Positions 25,387 to 33,780 of a stretch of DNA of 64,000 bases are shown one piece after another. The stretch covers positions 1 to 64,000 of the forward strand of contig NZ_VTTL01000013.1 of the NCBI RefSeq assembly GCF_008364685.1. Direction: 5' to 3'. The DNA comes from Xanthobacter oligotrophicus. GTDB lineage: Bacteria > Pseudomonadota > Alphaproteobacteria > Rhizobiales > Xanthobacteraceae. Position 1 is the stretch's first letter, and the number at the start of each line of letters is the position of its first letter. The notes under the pieces were generated by a model. It ran no database searches, was not told where the DNA came from, and saw only the letters and a program-made list of their open reading frames with translations. The position numbers and the translations under genes are program-made.

Positions 25387-25659
25387 ATGACGACGCAGCA
25401 CCAGAAAGAGGCCAGCGGCATGCGAACGCCTCACCGTCGCGACATCTCCGCACGGCAGGACCTGTTGGGCCGTGAGCTTCGCCAATTGTTCGACGACTAC
25501 ACCCAGGAAGACATGCCCGACGACCTGCAAAAGCTCGCCGAGCAGCTTCAGGCCGCGTTCGAAGGGCGCGGCGAGGACGAGCCCGAGCCGGTGCAGAACG
25601 GCAAGGACAAAGCCGAGTCCGAGGCCGGCAAGCCCGGGCCGGACGGCGCGGAAGGCTGA
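25387..25659 (+). CDS. NepR-like anti-sigma factor homologue
   Basis: About 90 residues (79 if the start is ATG 25420, which has AGAGG eight bases ahead; starts at 25348 and 25285 are also in frame). The core QDLLGRELRQLFDDY ... MPDDLQKLAEQL matches the two-helix NepR pattern (LG..LR..YDD...E.(I/V)PD.L..L...L). NepR holds EcfG inactive until phosphorylated PhyR takes it away. No ecfG or phyR lies in the window, so this would be a stand-alone paralogue. Its place in an island of EcfG-type promoters supports the link. The tail is acidic and unstructured. Confidence 0.55.
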   Translation: MTTQHQKEASGMRTPHRRDISARQDLLGRELRQLFDDYTQEDMPDDLQKLAEQLQAAFEGRGEDEPEPVQNGKDKAESEAGKPGPDGAEG

Positions 25660-25820
25660 CCCCGGTTGGCCCCGCTGGCGGTGGCCGGCGCCGAAAGGGC
25701 GCCACCCCGCCGCACAACGGTTGGGCACCCTATGTGTGAACTACAACTCTAAAGACTGGTGTCGAGTCCCGGCGTTTGCTACGTCCCGCTAGGTCAACGT
25801 GCACTGTCCGCCTGGGGAAG

Positions 25821-26576
25821 ATGGGACCAAGGATCAACTTTTTCTGGATGGGCGACCGTCTCGGGCCTGTCCACGCCGCCTGCATCCGCTCCTTCATGCG
25901 GCACGGGCACGATGTGGTCCTGCACAGCTACGGCCGGCCCGTGGATACGCCGGACGGCGTGGCCATGTTCGATGCCTCGGCCCTGATGAGGCCCGATGAG
26001 ATCATCCGCCACAGAGCCACCGGGAGCCTGGCGCTTGCCTCGGACCGCTATCGTTTCCGCCTGCTGAAAGCCGGCATGGGGGTTTATGTCGATTGCGACA
26101 TGTTCTGCCTCCAGCCCTTTCCCGATGAGTCCTACCTGTATGGCCTTGAACAGGACGCGCAGGTGAATGGCGCGGTGCTGGCCATGCCGGCCGACAGCAA
26201 GCTGTTGCAGGATATTATGTCCGCGACGGAAGATGACTTTTTCATACCGCCATGGTCACGCAATACCGTCCGCCGGCTCTGGAGCCTGCGCAAGGCGGTT
26301 GGATTTCCGCGCCATGTGGCCGACCAGCCGTGGGGAACATTCGGCCCTCAGCTGGTGACGTACATGATCCAGAAGAACACCCTGATGGAAACGGCTCAGC
26401 CGATCGACATCTTCTATCCGCTTCATTTTCAGCAGACCTCCCTGCTGGCCCAGCCCGGCCTGCGGATCGCGGACATCGTCACGCCCCGCACCCTCGGCCT
26501 GCACCTCTACAACCAGAGCCTCAAGGGATTGCAGCCCGCCGCCGGCAGCCCGCTGCACGAGATCATCCAGTCGTAG
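25821..26576 (+). CDS. DXD-motif glycosyltransferase (GT32-like)
   Basis: 251 residues. It opens with PRINFFWMGDRLGPVHAACI, then the nucleotide-sugar site LLKAGMGVYVDCDMFC (DXD at DCD), as in OCH1/capsular-type transferases of the GT32/Gly_transf_sug family. The C-terminal part (HLYNQSLKG) fits the same family. It probably adds a sugar to a surface glycan; acceptor unknown. ATG 25821 follows GGGGAAG; an upstream in-frame start adds 15 unmatched residues. It stands alone, between the stress island and an intergenic palindrome that overlaps its stop codon. Confidence 0.75.
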   Translation: MGPRINFFWMGDRLGPVHAACIRSFMRHGHDVVLHSYGRPVDTPDGVAMFDASALMRPDEIIRHRATGSLALASDRYRFRLLKAGMGVYVDCDMFCLQPFPDESYLYGLEQDAQVNGAVLAMPADSKLLQDIMSATEDDFFIPPWSRNTVRRLWSLRKAVGFPRHVADQPWGTFGPQLVTYMIQKNTLMETAQPIDIFYPLHFQQTSLLAQPGLRIADIVTPRTLGLHLYNQSLKGLQPAAGSPLHEIIQS

Positions 26577-26625
26577 AGCATGTTCGGACGCAAAACCGCT
26601 TCGCACTTTTGCTGGAATTGCTCTA
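26574..26625. repeat. Intergenic palindromic repeat of Rhizobiales type
   Basis: TAGAGCA ... TGCTCTA with an inner AAAACCGCTTCGCACTTTTGC-like core. Elements of this pattern (AGAGCAT ... AAAACCGG ... ACTTTT ... TGCTCT) are abundant between genes in the Hyphomicrobiales. The left arm overlaps the stop codon of the glycosyltransferase gene. Confidence 0.65.
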
Positions 26626-26730
26626 GCGGCGCGACCTGACGCGCGGCGCGCCAATTTTCCACCGCGCTTTTCTGATCGCTGCGGCGCACTTTAACCCGTT
26701 CGCAACGCCGCCCTCGGCAAGGTGCGGCGC

Positions 26731-27933
26731 ATGTCGCGCGTCTCCTTGTGGTTCCTTTTCCCTGCGCTGCTCCTCGCGGGTGCGCTCACCGGCTGTCGTT
26801 TCGGGCTCGAAACGCGCGATCCCTGGCGCGTGGAAGCCGAGGAGCAATGCATTGCCCAGAAGGGCGTCGTCGCCTCCGCCTTCATGGAACCTATCCCGGC
26901 CATCGACGGGCCGGGCATGTGCGGCATGGAGCATCCCTTCCGCGTCACCGCCCTCGCCGAGGGCAACGTGGTGCTGGAACCGGCGGGCAAGCTCGCCTGC
27001 CCGGTGATCCATCAGGTGGACATGTGGGTGCAGGACGTGGTGCAGCCCGCCGCATTGGCATGGTTCGGCCAGCCGGTGGTGGCCATCAGCCAGATGTCGG
27101 CCTATTCCTGCCGCGGCATGAACGGGCAGGCCGGCGCCAAGATTTCCGAGCACGCCTTCGGCAACGCCCTGGATGTGGGCGCCTTCCGCATCGCCGACGG
27201 ACGATGGGTCACCGTGAAGAACGGCTGGAAGGGCACGCAGGAGGAGCGCGGCTTCCTGCTCCAGGTCCAGGCCGGGGCCTGCGAGCGCTTCACCACGGTG
27301 CTGGCGCCGGGCTCCAACGTCTTCCATTACGACCACATCCATGTGGACCTGATGCGCCACGAGAAGGGCCGCACCATCTGCAAGCCGGCGCCCCGGCCCA
27401 TGCCCGCGCCGCTCATCGCCAAGGCGCCGCAACAGGGGGGCCCGCAACCGGAATTCGCGCCGGCCGCCGGCCCAGCCGAGGCGCCCTCCTACACCCCGGC
27501 GGGCTACACGCCCCAGCCCCAGGCCGCCCCGCCGCCGCCCGCGCCGGAGCAGAAGCCCTCCTTCCTGTCGACCCTGTTCGCGCCGCGCCCTGCGGCGCCG
27601 GTGGAGGAGCCGCCGCCACCGCCGCCGCCGGTCGCGACCATGCAGCGGCCGGCCGGTGTCATCACCTCGTCGCCGCTGCCACCGCCCCCGTCCTCCCTAC
27701 CGCCCGCAACCGTATCCTCGGGCCGAGCGCCGCAGCCCTATCCCGCCGCGCAGCAGCCCCCGGCACCGCAGGGCGTGCCCCCCGGCTGGCAGGTGGGACC
27801 GCAGGGCGTGCCCATGTCCTATGCGCCGTCCAGCAACCCCGAGACCGGCTCGGTGAAGCGCAAATATTACACCGCGCCCATCCCCCAGGCCTCCACCCTC
27901 CCCCTGCCCAAGGCGAAGGCGGGAGAGGATTGA
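26731..27933 (+). CDS. Extensin-like (DUF/PF06904) lipoprotein with proline-rich tail
   Basis: About 400 residues. The signal peptide MSRVSLWFLFPALLLAGALTGC carries a lipobox. The middle (about 40-220) is the extensin-like C-terminal domain with the M15-peptidase-like pattern SEHAFGNALDVGAF and HYDHIHVDL, suggesting a zinc peptidoglycan hydrolase fold. The last 180 residues are very rich in Pro, Gln and Ala and look disordered, as in wall-spanning linkers. ATG 26731 is preferred to the GTG at 26722. The next gene starts one base after this stop. Confidence 0.85.
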   Translation: MSRVSLWFLFPALLLAGALTGCRFGLETRDPWRVEAEEQCIAQKGVVASAFMEPIPAIDGPGMCGMEHPFRVTALAEGNVVLEPAGKLACPVIHQVDMWVQDVVQPAALAWFGQPVVAISQMSAYSCRGMNGQAGAKISEHAFGNALDVGAFRIADGRWVTVKNGWKGTQEERGFLLQVQAGACERFTTVLAPGSNVFHYDHIHVDLMRHEKGRTICKPAPRPMPAPLIAKAPQQGGPQPEFAPAAGPAEAPSYTPAGYTPQPQAAPPPPAPEQKPSFLSTLFAPRPAAPVEEPPPPPPPVATMQRPAGVITSSPLPPPPSSLPPATVSSGRAPQPYPAAQQPPAPQGVPPGWQVGPQGVPMSYAPSSNPETGSVKRKYYTAPIPQASTLPLPKAKAGED

Positions 27934-27934
27934 G

Positions 27935-28696
27935 GTGACGCCGGCCCTGCCGTTCGCCGGCATCGACGGGTGTCGCGGCGGCTGGATCGTGGCGCGGTGG
28001 GATGGGGCGGATATCCTGCGCCTGACCCGCGTCGCGACCATAGCGCCCCTATTCGAGACCTCGGACGCGCCCAGCACCACCGCCATCGACATGCCCATCG
28101 GCCTGCCTGAACGGGTTGGCGCCGGTGGGCGCACGCCCGAGCGGCTGGTGCGCCCGCTGCTGGGCATGCGGCAATCCTCCGTCTTCTCGGTGCCGGCGCG
28201 GGCCGCCGTGATGGCGGGCGTGGGGCCGGGCGACGAGACCACCCGCTACCGTGCCGCCTGCACCGCCGCCCTCGCCACCTCCGATCCGCCGCGGGCGGTG
28301 GCCAAGCAATGCTTCCACTTATTTCCCAAGATGGCGGAGGTCGACCATCTGCTGCGCAGCCAGCCGGAGCTGCGCGCCCGGCTGGTGGAATGCCATCCGG
28401 AGGTGGCCTTCTGGGCCATGAACGGGCAAGCCGCCCTCGACATGCCCAAGAAGGTGATGAACCGGCCCCATGCGCCGGGCCTCGACCTTCGGCTTAGGCT
28501 CTTGGCCGCATCGGGCGTGCCGATTGATCTGCTGAACGCGCAGACCGCCCGCGCGCTCGGCGCAGGGCTGGACGACCTCATCGATGCCGCCGCCTGCGCC
28601 GTCACCGCCAAAAGAGTGGCCGAGGGCAAGGCCTTGCGCTTTCCGGAGCCTGCGGAAGCGGACGCCTTCGGCCTGCCGGTAGTCATCGTCGCCTGA
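27935..28696 (+). CDS. DUF429 family protein (predicted RNase H-like nuclease)
   Basis: 253 residues opening FAGIDGCRGGWIVARWD, with TAIDMPIGLPE, LVECHPEVAFW and the late DDLIDAAACAVTAKR. This is the DUF429 pattern, predicted to have an RNase H fold with acidic catalytic residues; no function is proven. It starts with GTG one base after the extensin-like stop (TGAG-GTG), so is coupled to it. Confidence 0.88.
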   Translation: MTPALPFAGIDGCRGGWIVARWDGADILRLTRVATIAPLFETSDAPSTTAIDMPIGLPERVGAGGRTPERLVRPLLGMRQSSVFSVPARAAVMAGVGPGDETTRYRAACTAALATSDPPRAVAKQCFHLFPKMAEVDHLLRSQPELRARLVECHPEVAFWAMNGQAALDMPKKVMNRPHAPGLDLRLRLLAASGVPIDLLNAQTARALGAGLDDLIDAAACAVTAKRVAEGKALRFPEPAEADAFGLPVVIVA

Positions 28697-28784
28697 TAGA
28701 GGTTTTCTCTTAAGTCGAATTCCAGCCATAGGCTCCCTCTCGCTATGCGCGATGGGATGGGCTCATGACAGGGACGGCCTCTCC

Positions 28785-30311
28785 ATGCCTCACGCGCGTA
28801 TCCGCCTCTCTTCCCTCGCCGACAAGATCGTCTCCGCCGAGGAAGCGGCCGACCACATCCAGGACGGGATGATCGTGGGCATGAGCGGGTTCACCCGCGC
28901 GGGAGAGGCCAAGGCGGTGCCCATGGCGCTGGCCGCACGGGCCAAGGTGGCCCACGCCGCCGGCCAGCCCCTGAAGATCACGCTCATCACCGGCGCCTCG
29001 CTGGGCAACGACCTCGACAAGCAGATGGCGGAAGCCCACCTGCTCTCGCGCCGCATCCCGTTCCAGTCCGACCCCGCGCTGCGCAAGGCCATCAATGCCG
29101 GCGAGGTCATGTTCGTGGACCAGCACCTGTCGGAGACGGTGGAGCACCTGCGCACCAACCAGCTCGGCCCGGTGGACGTGGCGGTGATCGAGGCGGTGGG
29201 CATCACCGCGCAGGGCGGCATCATTCCCACCACCTCGGTGGGTAATTCGGCCACCTTCGCCATCCTCGCCAAGAAGGTGATCGTCGAGATCAACCTGACC
29301 CAGCCCATGGAGCTGGAGGGGCTGCACGACATCTACATCCCCACCCGCCGGCCGTTCCGCGAGCCGATCCCGGTGGTGGCGCCCGAAAGCCGGGTGGGCC
29401 TGCCCTTCATCCCGATCCCGGCCGAGAAGATCGCGGCCATCGTCATCACCCAGAAGCTGGACAGCGCCTCCAACGTCCTGCCGCCGGACGACGAGACGGC
29501 GGCCATCGCCTCCCACCTCATGGAGTTCCTGAAGCACGAGGTGAAGATCGGCCGGCTCACCAACCGCCTGCAGCCGCTGCAGGCCGGCATCGGTACCATC
29601 GCCAATGCGGTGATGCACGGCTTCATCGACAGCCCGTTTTCCGACCTCACCATGTATTCGGAGGTGCTGCAGGATTCCACCTTCGACCTGTTCGACGCCG
29701 GCAAGCTGAACTTCGCCTCGGGCTCGTCCATCACCCTGTCCAAGACCAAGCACGACCAGGTGATGCCGCGCATCGCCGATTATAAATCCCGGCTCATCCT
29801 GCGCCCGCAGGAGATTTCCAACCATCCGGAGATCATCCGCCGGCTCGGCCTCATCGGCATCAACACGGCGCTGGAATTCGACATCTTCGGCAATGTGAAC
29901 TCCACCCACGTGGGCGGCACCAGCATGATGAATGGCATCGGCGGCTCGGGGGATTTCGCCCGCAACGCCTATCTGTCGGTGTTCGTGACGAAATCCATCG
30001 CCAAGGGCGGCGCGCTCTCCTCCGTGGTGCCCATGGTGAGCCATGTGGACCACACCGAGCACGACGTGGACATCCTCGTCACCGAGGTGGGCCTCGCCGA
30101 CCTGCGGGAACTGGCGCCCCGCGAGCGGGCGCGGGTGATCATCGACAACTGCGTCCACCCGCTCTACCGCGACGCGCTGGACGATTATTTCGCGCGGGGA
30201 TGCGCGCGGGGCGGCCACACCCCGCACATCATCGAGGAGGCGCTCTCCTGGCACGTGAAGGCGCGGGAGACCGGCTCCATGCTGCCGGAGCAGGAACTGA
30301 GGATCGCCTGA
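28785..30311 (+). CDS. Acetyl-CoA hydrolase/succinyl-CoA:acetate CoA-transferase family protein
   Basis: 508 residues of the Ach1/AarC family. Markers: MIVGMSGFTRAGEAK, IGTIANAVMHGF, the probable catalytic Glu in LTMYSEVLQD, and the signature EFDIFGNVNSTHVGG followed by MNGIGGSGDF. It moves CoA between succinyl-CoA and acetate or hydrolyses acetyl-CoA, helping acetate activation or overflow. ATG 28785 is chosen because homology begins at LSSLADKIV; an ATG at 28752 would add 11 residues. It stands alone. Confidence 0.92.
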   Translation: MPHARIRLSSLADKIVSAEEAADHIQDGMIVGMSGFTRAGEAKAVPMALAARAKVAHAAGQPLKITLITGASLGNDLDKQMAEAHLLSRRIPFQSDPALRKAINAGEVMFVDQHLSETVEHLRTNQLGPVDVAVIEAVGITAQGGIIPTTSVGNSATFAILAKKVIVEINLTQPMELEGLHDIYIPTRRPFREPIPVVAPESRVGLPFIPIPAEKIAAIVITQKLDSASNVLPPDDETAAIASHLMEFLKHEVKIGRLTNRLQPLQAGIGTIANAVMHGFIDSPFSDLTMYSEVLQDSTFDLFDAGKLNFASGSSITLSKTKHDQVMPRIADYKSRLILRPQEISNHPEIIRRLGLIGINTALEFDIFGNVNSTHVGGTSMMNGIGGSGDFARNAYLSVFVTKSIAKGGALSSVVPMVSHVDHTEHDVDILVTEVGLADLRELAPRERARVIIDNCVHPLYRDALDDYFARGCARGGHTPHIIEEALSWHVKARETGSMLPEQELRIA

Positions 30312-30337
30312 ACGGGCGATCCTGCGGCGGCGTCCGG

Positions 30338-30856
30338 CTATTTCAACCGGAAGAAGCGGGACGGGTGCTCGTCACAGGGAAATTGCACCGCGGTCTGGTT
30401 GAGCCCCGTCGATCCGCCCGCGATGGTCAGGCACAGCCCGCTGTTGACATTGACCAGCCGGAACAGGCCGCCGTCAAACGGCGCGTAGACCCAGCGGCGG
30501 GACGGGTGGTCGTCGCAACTGTACTGCACCGAAGGCGTATTGCGATCGCTGTTCCCGCCCGCGACCGTCAGGCACAGATTGCTGTTCACATTCCGTATCT
30601 TGACGATGTTGCCCTCGATGGGCTCGATGACCCAGGCCCGCGAGGGGTGCGTGTCGCAGTGGTACTGGACGGTCTGCTCGTTCTGGTTATCGGTCCCGCC
30701 GGCAGGGCTCAGGCACAGATTGCTATTCGCATTGGCGATCTGGACCCGACCGGAGGGAGGTGGAGCCGCCCCGGCCGGTGCGATGAGCGCGGCCATGCAA
30801 ACGGCGGTCGTACAAACGGAAGCGGCGCACCTGAAGGCGCCATGCCAGTTGAGCAT
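30338..30856 (-). CDS. Secreted ricin-type beta-trefoil lectin-like protein
   Basis: About 172 residues with a signal peptide (MLNWHGAFRCAASVCTTAVCMAALIAPAGA). Three near-identical repeats follow, each with N-x-N-S-N/G-L-C-L near the start and C-D-x-H-P-S-R near the end, spaced by about 45 residues. This is the three-fold layout of a ricin B chain beta-trefoil. The protein is nothing but lectin and would bind sugars outside the cell. ATG 30856 has AAGGA eight bases ahead; a start at 30931 adds residues before the signal peptide. Convergent with the CoA-transferase gene. Confidence 0.85.
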   Translation of the reverse strand: MLNWHGAFRCAASVCTTAVCMAALIAPAGAAPPPSGRVQIANANSNLCLSPAGGTDNQNEQTVQYHCDTHPSRAWVIEPIEGNIVKIRNVNSNLCLTVAGGNSDRNTPSVQYSCDDHPSRRWVYAPFDGGLFRLVNVNSGLCLTIAGGSTGLNQTAVQFPCDEHPSRFFRLK

Positions 30857-30931
30857 TGTGCCATTCCTTCTGCTCAGCCAAGAATGACCCCCATGGGTCT
30901 CTTCTAAACATGACAACCGGCAAGGGCGCAT

Positions 30932-31235
30932 CCGCCATTTGAGGGACGAGACGATCCCAATACCTTTAGTGAAGAAGAAGAGGTCCGGGCTTTTCTAGCA
31001 GTCCTCTGCTACACCCTGCGCGAGGCGTGGAACGCCCTTCGGGGCTCTTTGGGATCCGGCCTCCCCTCCCACGCCCGCCCGCGACGGCGGGAGGCAGGGC
31101 TTCACAGCGCACAGCGTTCAAGCCTCCGCCATGCCGCCCCTCCATACCGGCCATGCCCTCAGGCCGGGCCTGCCGGCTGGCTCTGGCCGCCCAATGGTGA
31201 TAGGCGAGCGGCAATCTCATCACCGGAGCCGCTCT
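30932..31235. other. 304-base gap before purH
   Basis: No gene or RNA recognised. It should hold the divergent promoters of the lectin gene and purH. No known riboswitch or PurR-like box was evident by eye. Confidence 0.4.
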
Positions 31236-32825
31236 ATGACCGCCGATATCCGTCCCGTGACCCGCGCCCTCCTCTCGGTGTCGGACAAGACGGGTCTCGT
31301 GCCGTTCGCCACGGCGCTGGTCGCCCACGGGGTGGAGCTGGTTTCCACCGGCGGTACCGCCAAGGCCATCGCCGAGGCCGGCCTGCCGGTGAAGGACGTG
31401 TCCGACCTCACCGGCTTTCCCGAGATGATGGACGGCCGGGTGAAGACCCTGCACCCCAAGGTGCACGGCGGCATCCTCGCCATCCGCGCCGACAAAGGCC
31501 ACCAGGCGTCCCTCGCCGAGCACGCCATCGCCCCCATCGACCTCGTGGTGGTGAACCTCTATCCGTTCGAGGCCACCGTCGCCCGCAAGGCGAATTTCGA
31601 CGAGACCATCGAGAACATCGACATCGGCGGCCCGGCCCTCATCCGCGGCGCGGCCAAGAACCATGGCGACGTGGCCGTGGTGGTGGAAGCCGCCGACTAT
31701 GAGGCGGTGCTGAACGAGATCGCCGCGCACGGCGGCACCGCCCTGCCCCTGCGCCGCAAGCTCGCCCAGAAGGCCTATGCCCGCACCGCGGCCTACGACG
31801 CGGCCATCTCCAACTGGTTCGCCCGCGAGCTGAAGGAGGAGGCCCCGGCCTTCCGCGCCTTCGGCGGCAAGCTCATCGAGGCCCTGCGCTACGGCGAGAA
31901 CCCGCACCAGTCCGCCGCCTTCTACGCCTCCGACGAGATCCGTCCCGGCGTCGCCACGGCGCGGCAGGTGCAGGGCAAGCAGCTGTCCTACAACAACATC
32001 AACGACACCGACGCCGCCTTCGAGGCGGTGGCCGAGTTCCACCCCGCCCGCACCGCGGCGGTGGTGATCGTGAAGCACGCCAACCCCTGCGGCGTGGCGG
32101 AAGGCGCCTCCCTCGCGGAGGCCTATGCCAAGGCGCTGGCCTGCGATCCGGTCTCGGCCTTCGGCGGCATCATCGCGGTCAACCGCACCCTGGATGCGGC
32201 CTCGGCCCGCGCCATGGTGGAGATCTTCACCGAGGTGATCGTCGCCCCCGACGCCACGGAGGAAGCCATCGCCGTGGTGGCGTCCAAGAAGAACCTGCGC
32301 CTGCTGCTCACCGGCGGCCTGCCCGACCCGCGCGCTCCCGGCCTCACGGTGAAGACCGTGGCTGGCGGCCTGCTGGTGCAGGGCCGCGACAATGCCAGCG
32401 CCGACGACCTCGACCTGAAGGTGGTCACCAAGCGCGCCCCCACGGACCGGGAGCTGACCGACCTGCGCTTCGCCTTCCGCGTGGCGAAGCACGTGAAGTC
32501 CAACACCATCATCTATGCCAAGGACCTCGCCACCGTTGGCATCGGCGCCGGCCAGATGAGCCGCGTGGACTCAGCCCGCATCGCCGCCCGCAAGGCGCTG
32601 GACGCGGCCGAAGCCCTGGGCCTCGCGGCGCCGCTCACCAAGGGCTCGGTGGTGGCCTCCGACGCCTTCTTCCCCTTCGCCGACGGCCTGCTGGCGGCGG
32701 TGGAGGCGGGCGCTACGGCGGTGATCCAGCCCGGCGGCTCCATGCGCGACAACGAGGTGATCGCGGCGGCGGATGCGGCGGGCCTCGCCATGGTGTTCAC
32801 CGGCGTGCGCCACTTCCGCCACTGA
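31236..32825 (+). CDS. purH: Bifunctional AICAR formyltransferase/IMP cyclohydrolase
   Basis: 529 residues, full length. The N-terminal IMP cyclohydrolase domain has [24 protein letters not shown] and [18 protein letters not shown]. The C-terminal formyltransferase has [14 protein letters not shown], the catalytic [10 protein letters not shown] and the last strand [19 protein letters not shown]. It carries out the last two steps of purine synthesis, AICAR to IMP. The start at ATG 31236 matches family length and has CCGGAG upstream. Confidence 0.97.
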   Translation: MTADIRPVTRALLSVSDKTGLVPFATALVAHGVELVSTGGTAKAIAEAGLPVKDVSDLTGFPEMMDGRVKTLHPKVHGGILAIRADKGHQASLAEHAIAPIDLVVVNLYPFEATVARKANFDETIENIDIGGPALIRGAAKNHGDVAVVVEAADYEAVLNEIAAHGGTALPLRRKLAQKAYARTAAYDAAISNWFARELKEEAPAFRAFGGKLIEALRYGENPHQSAAFYASDEIRPGVATARQVQGKQLSYNNINDTDAAFEAVAEFHPARTAAVVIVKHANPCGVAEGASLAEAYAKALACDPVSAFGGIIAVNRTLDAASARAMVEIFTEVIVAPDATEEAIAVVASKKNLRLLLTGGLPDPRAPGLTVKTVAGGLLVQGRDNASADDLDLKVVTKRAPTDRELTDLRFAFRVAKHVKSNTIIYAKDLATVGIGAGQMSRVDSARIAARKALDAAEALGLAAPLTKGSVVASDAFFPFADGLLAAVEAGATAVIQPGGSMRDNEVIAAADAAGLAMVFTGVRHFRH

Positions 32826-32858
32826 GGCGAGGGCGCGGAGGAAAAGGGGCGCCCGCCC

Positions 32859-33725
32859 CTACCCCGCCAGCAGCTTCTTCACCAGCAGGCGGTCCACATA
32901 ATGCGGGCCGTCGAACACGAATACCTCGAAGCCCTCGTAGGCGCGCAGCTGGGGCAGCAACTCCGCCGCCGTGGCGGCGCGCAAAAGGTCGCCGCCCGCC
33001 GGGCGGAAGGCCTCGGCGATCAGCCTGAAGCGCTCGCTGCCCAGTCGCTGCGTCAGCACCTGCGCATAGGAGCGCGCCGCCTCCGGACTGCGGGTATAGA
33101 CCCCCACCCCGTCCTGGAAGAGCAGCCCCACGTCACTGGGCAGCCAGCCCTCGACCCAGTCGGCGAAGGCCTTGGCGCCCACGTTGGAATTGTCATAGGC
33201 ACTCACCCACAGCGGCCGGGGAATGTCGGCGATGGCCGCCGCCATCTGGCCGACCCCGGTCCAGGTCGGGTCCGCCTCCACCGGGAAATAGAAGCCCGCG
33301 GGCGTGAACGGCAGGCTTTGCCGCGCAACCCGTGCCGACAGCGCACCGAGCGCCAGCACGTCGCGCCGCGCCTCCGGCTCCTTGAAGCGGCCGGCGAGGC
33401 CGGCGATGATGGTCTGCGCCCACGGCTCGCGGGCGATGCGGGTCCAGTTGGGCGCGTCGGCGATCAGCGGCAGGCCGAGGTCGGGCAGCGGCACGAAGGC
33501 GGTGCCATCGGCCACCAGCCATTGCACCAGCAGGCTGCGGGCGCCGATCTCGTTCCAGTCGCCGCGCGGATCCAGCAGGCCGCCATGGACCTGCCAGACG
33601 ATGCCCTCCATCAGGCGCGGCGCGCGGCCGAGCCGCCGTACCGCCAGATCGAGCCCAACGAGGCCGGCCCCGGCCAAAGCCGTGGCGCCGATGGCGAGCG
33701 CGGCGCGGCGGCTCAGCACGGCCAT
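32859..33725 (-). CDS. Putative secreted TIM-barrel-like protein in the nfrB operon
   Basis: 288 residues. The N-terminus has two Arg and a hydrophobic stretch ([23 protein letters not shown]), a Tat- or Sec-type signal or anchor. The body has a repeated strand-helix pattern ([71 protein letters not shown]), suggesting a (beta/alpha)8 glycoside hydrolase-like fold. No exact family is recognised. It is the last gene of wecB, the BcsB-like gene and nfrB, 55 bases after nfrB, so probably trims or handles the polymer. Confidence 0.6.
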   Translation of the reverse strand: MAVLSRRAALAIGATALAGAGLVGLDLAVRRLGRAPRLMEGIVWQVHGGLLDPRGDWNEIGARSLLVQWLVADGTAFVPLPDLGLPLIADAPNWTRIAREPWAQTIIAGLAGRFKEPEARRDVLALGALSARVARQSLPFTPAGFYFPVEADPTWTGVGQMAAAIADIPRPLWVSAYDNSNVGAKAFADWVEGWLPSDVGLLFQDGVGVYTRSPEAARSYAQVLTQRLGSERFRLIAEAFRPAGGDLLRAATAAELLPQLRAYEGFEVFVFDGPHYVDRLLVKKLLAG

Positions 33726-33780
33726 GGCCTGCGCCGACTGACGCCGGGCCCGGCTGGCTGAAACCGGCCCGCCCGCCCGC

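Noticed and set aside
24432-25421. Minus-strand frame of 329 codons across the stress island
   Set aside because: It spans promoters and several small genes and is in a different frame from the DUF1328 gene; no family features.
28743-30254. Minus-strand frame of 503 codons
   Set aside because: Shadow of the CoA-transferase gene; His/Arg/Gly-rich with no domain.
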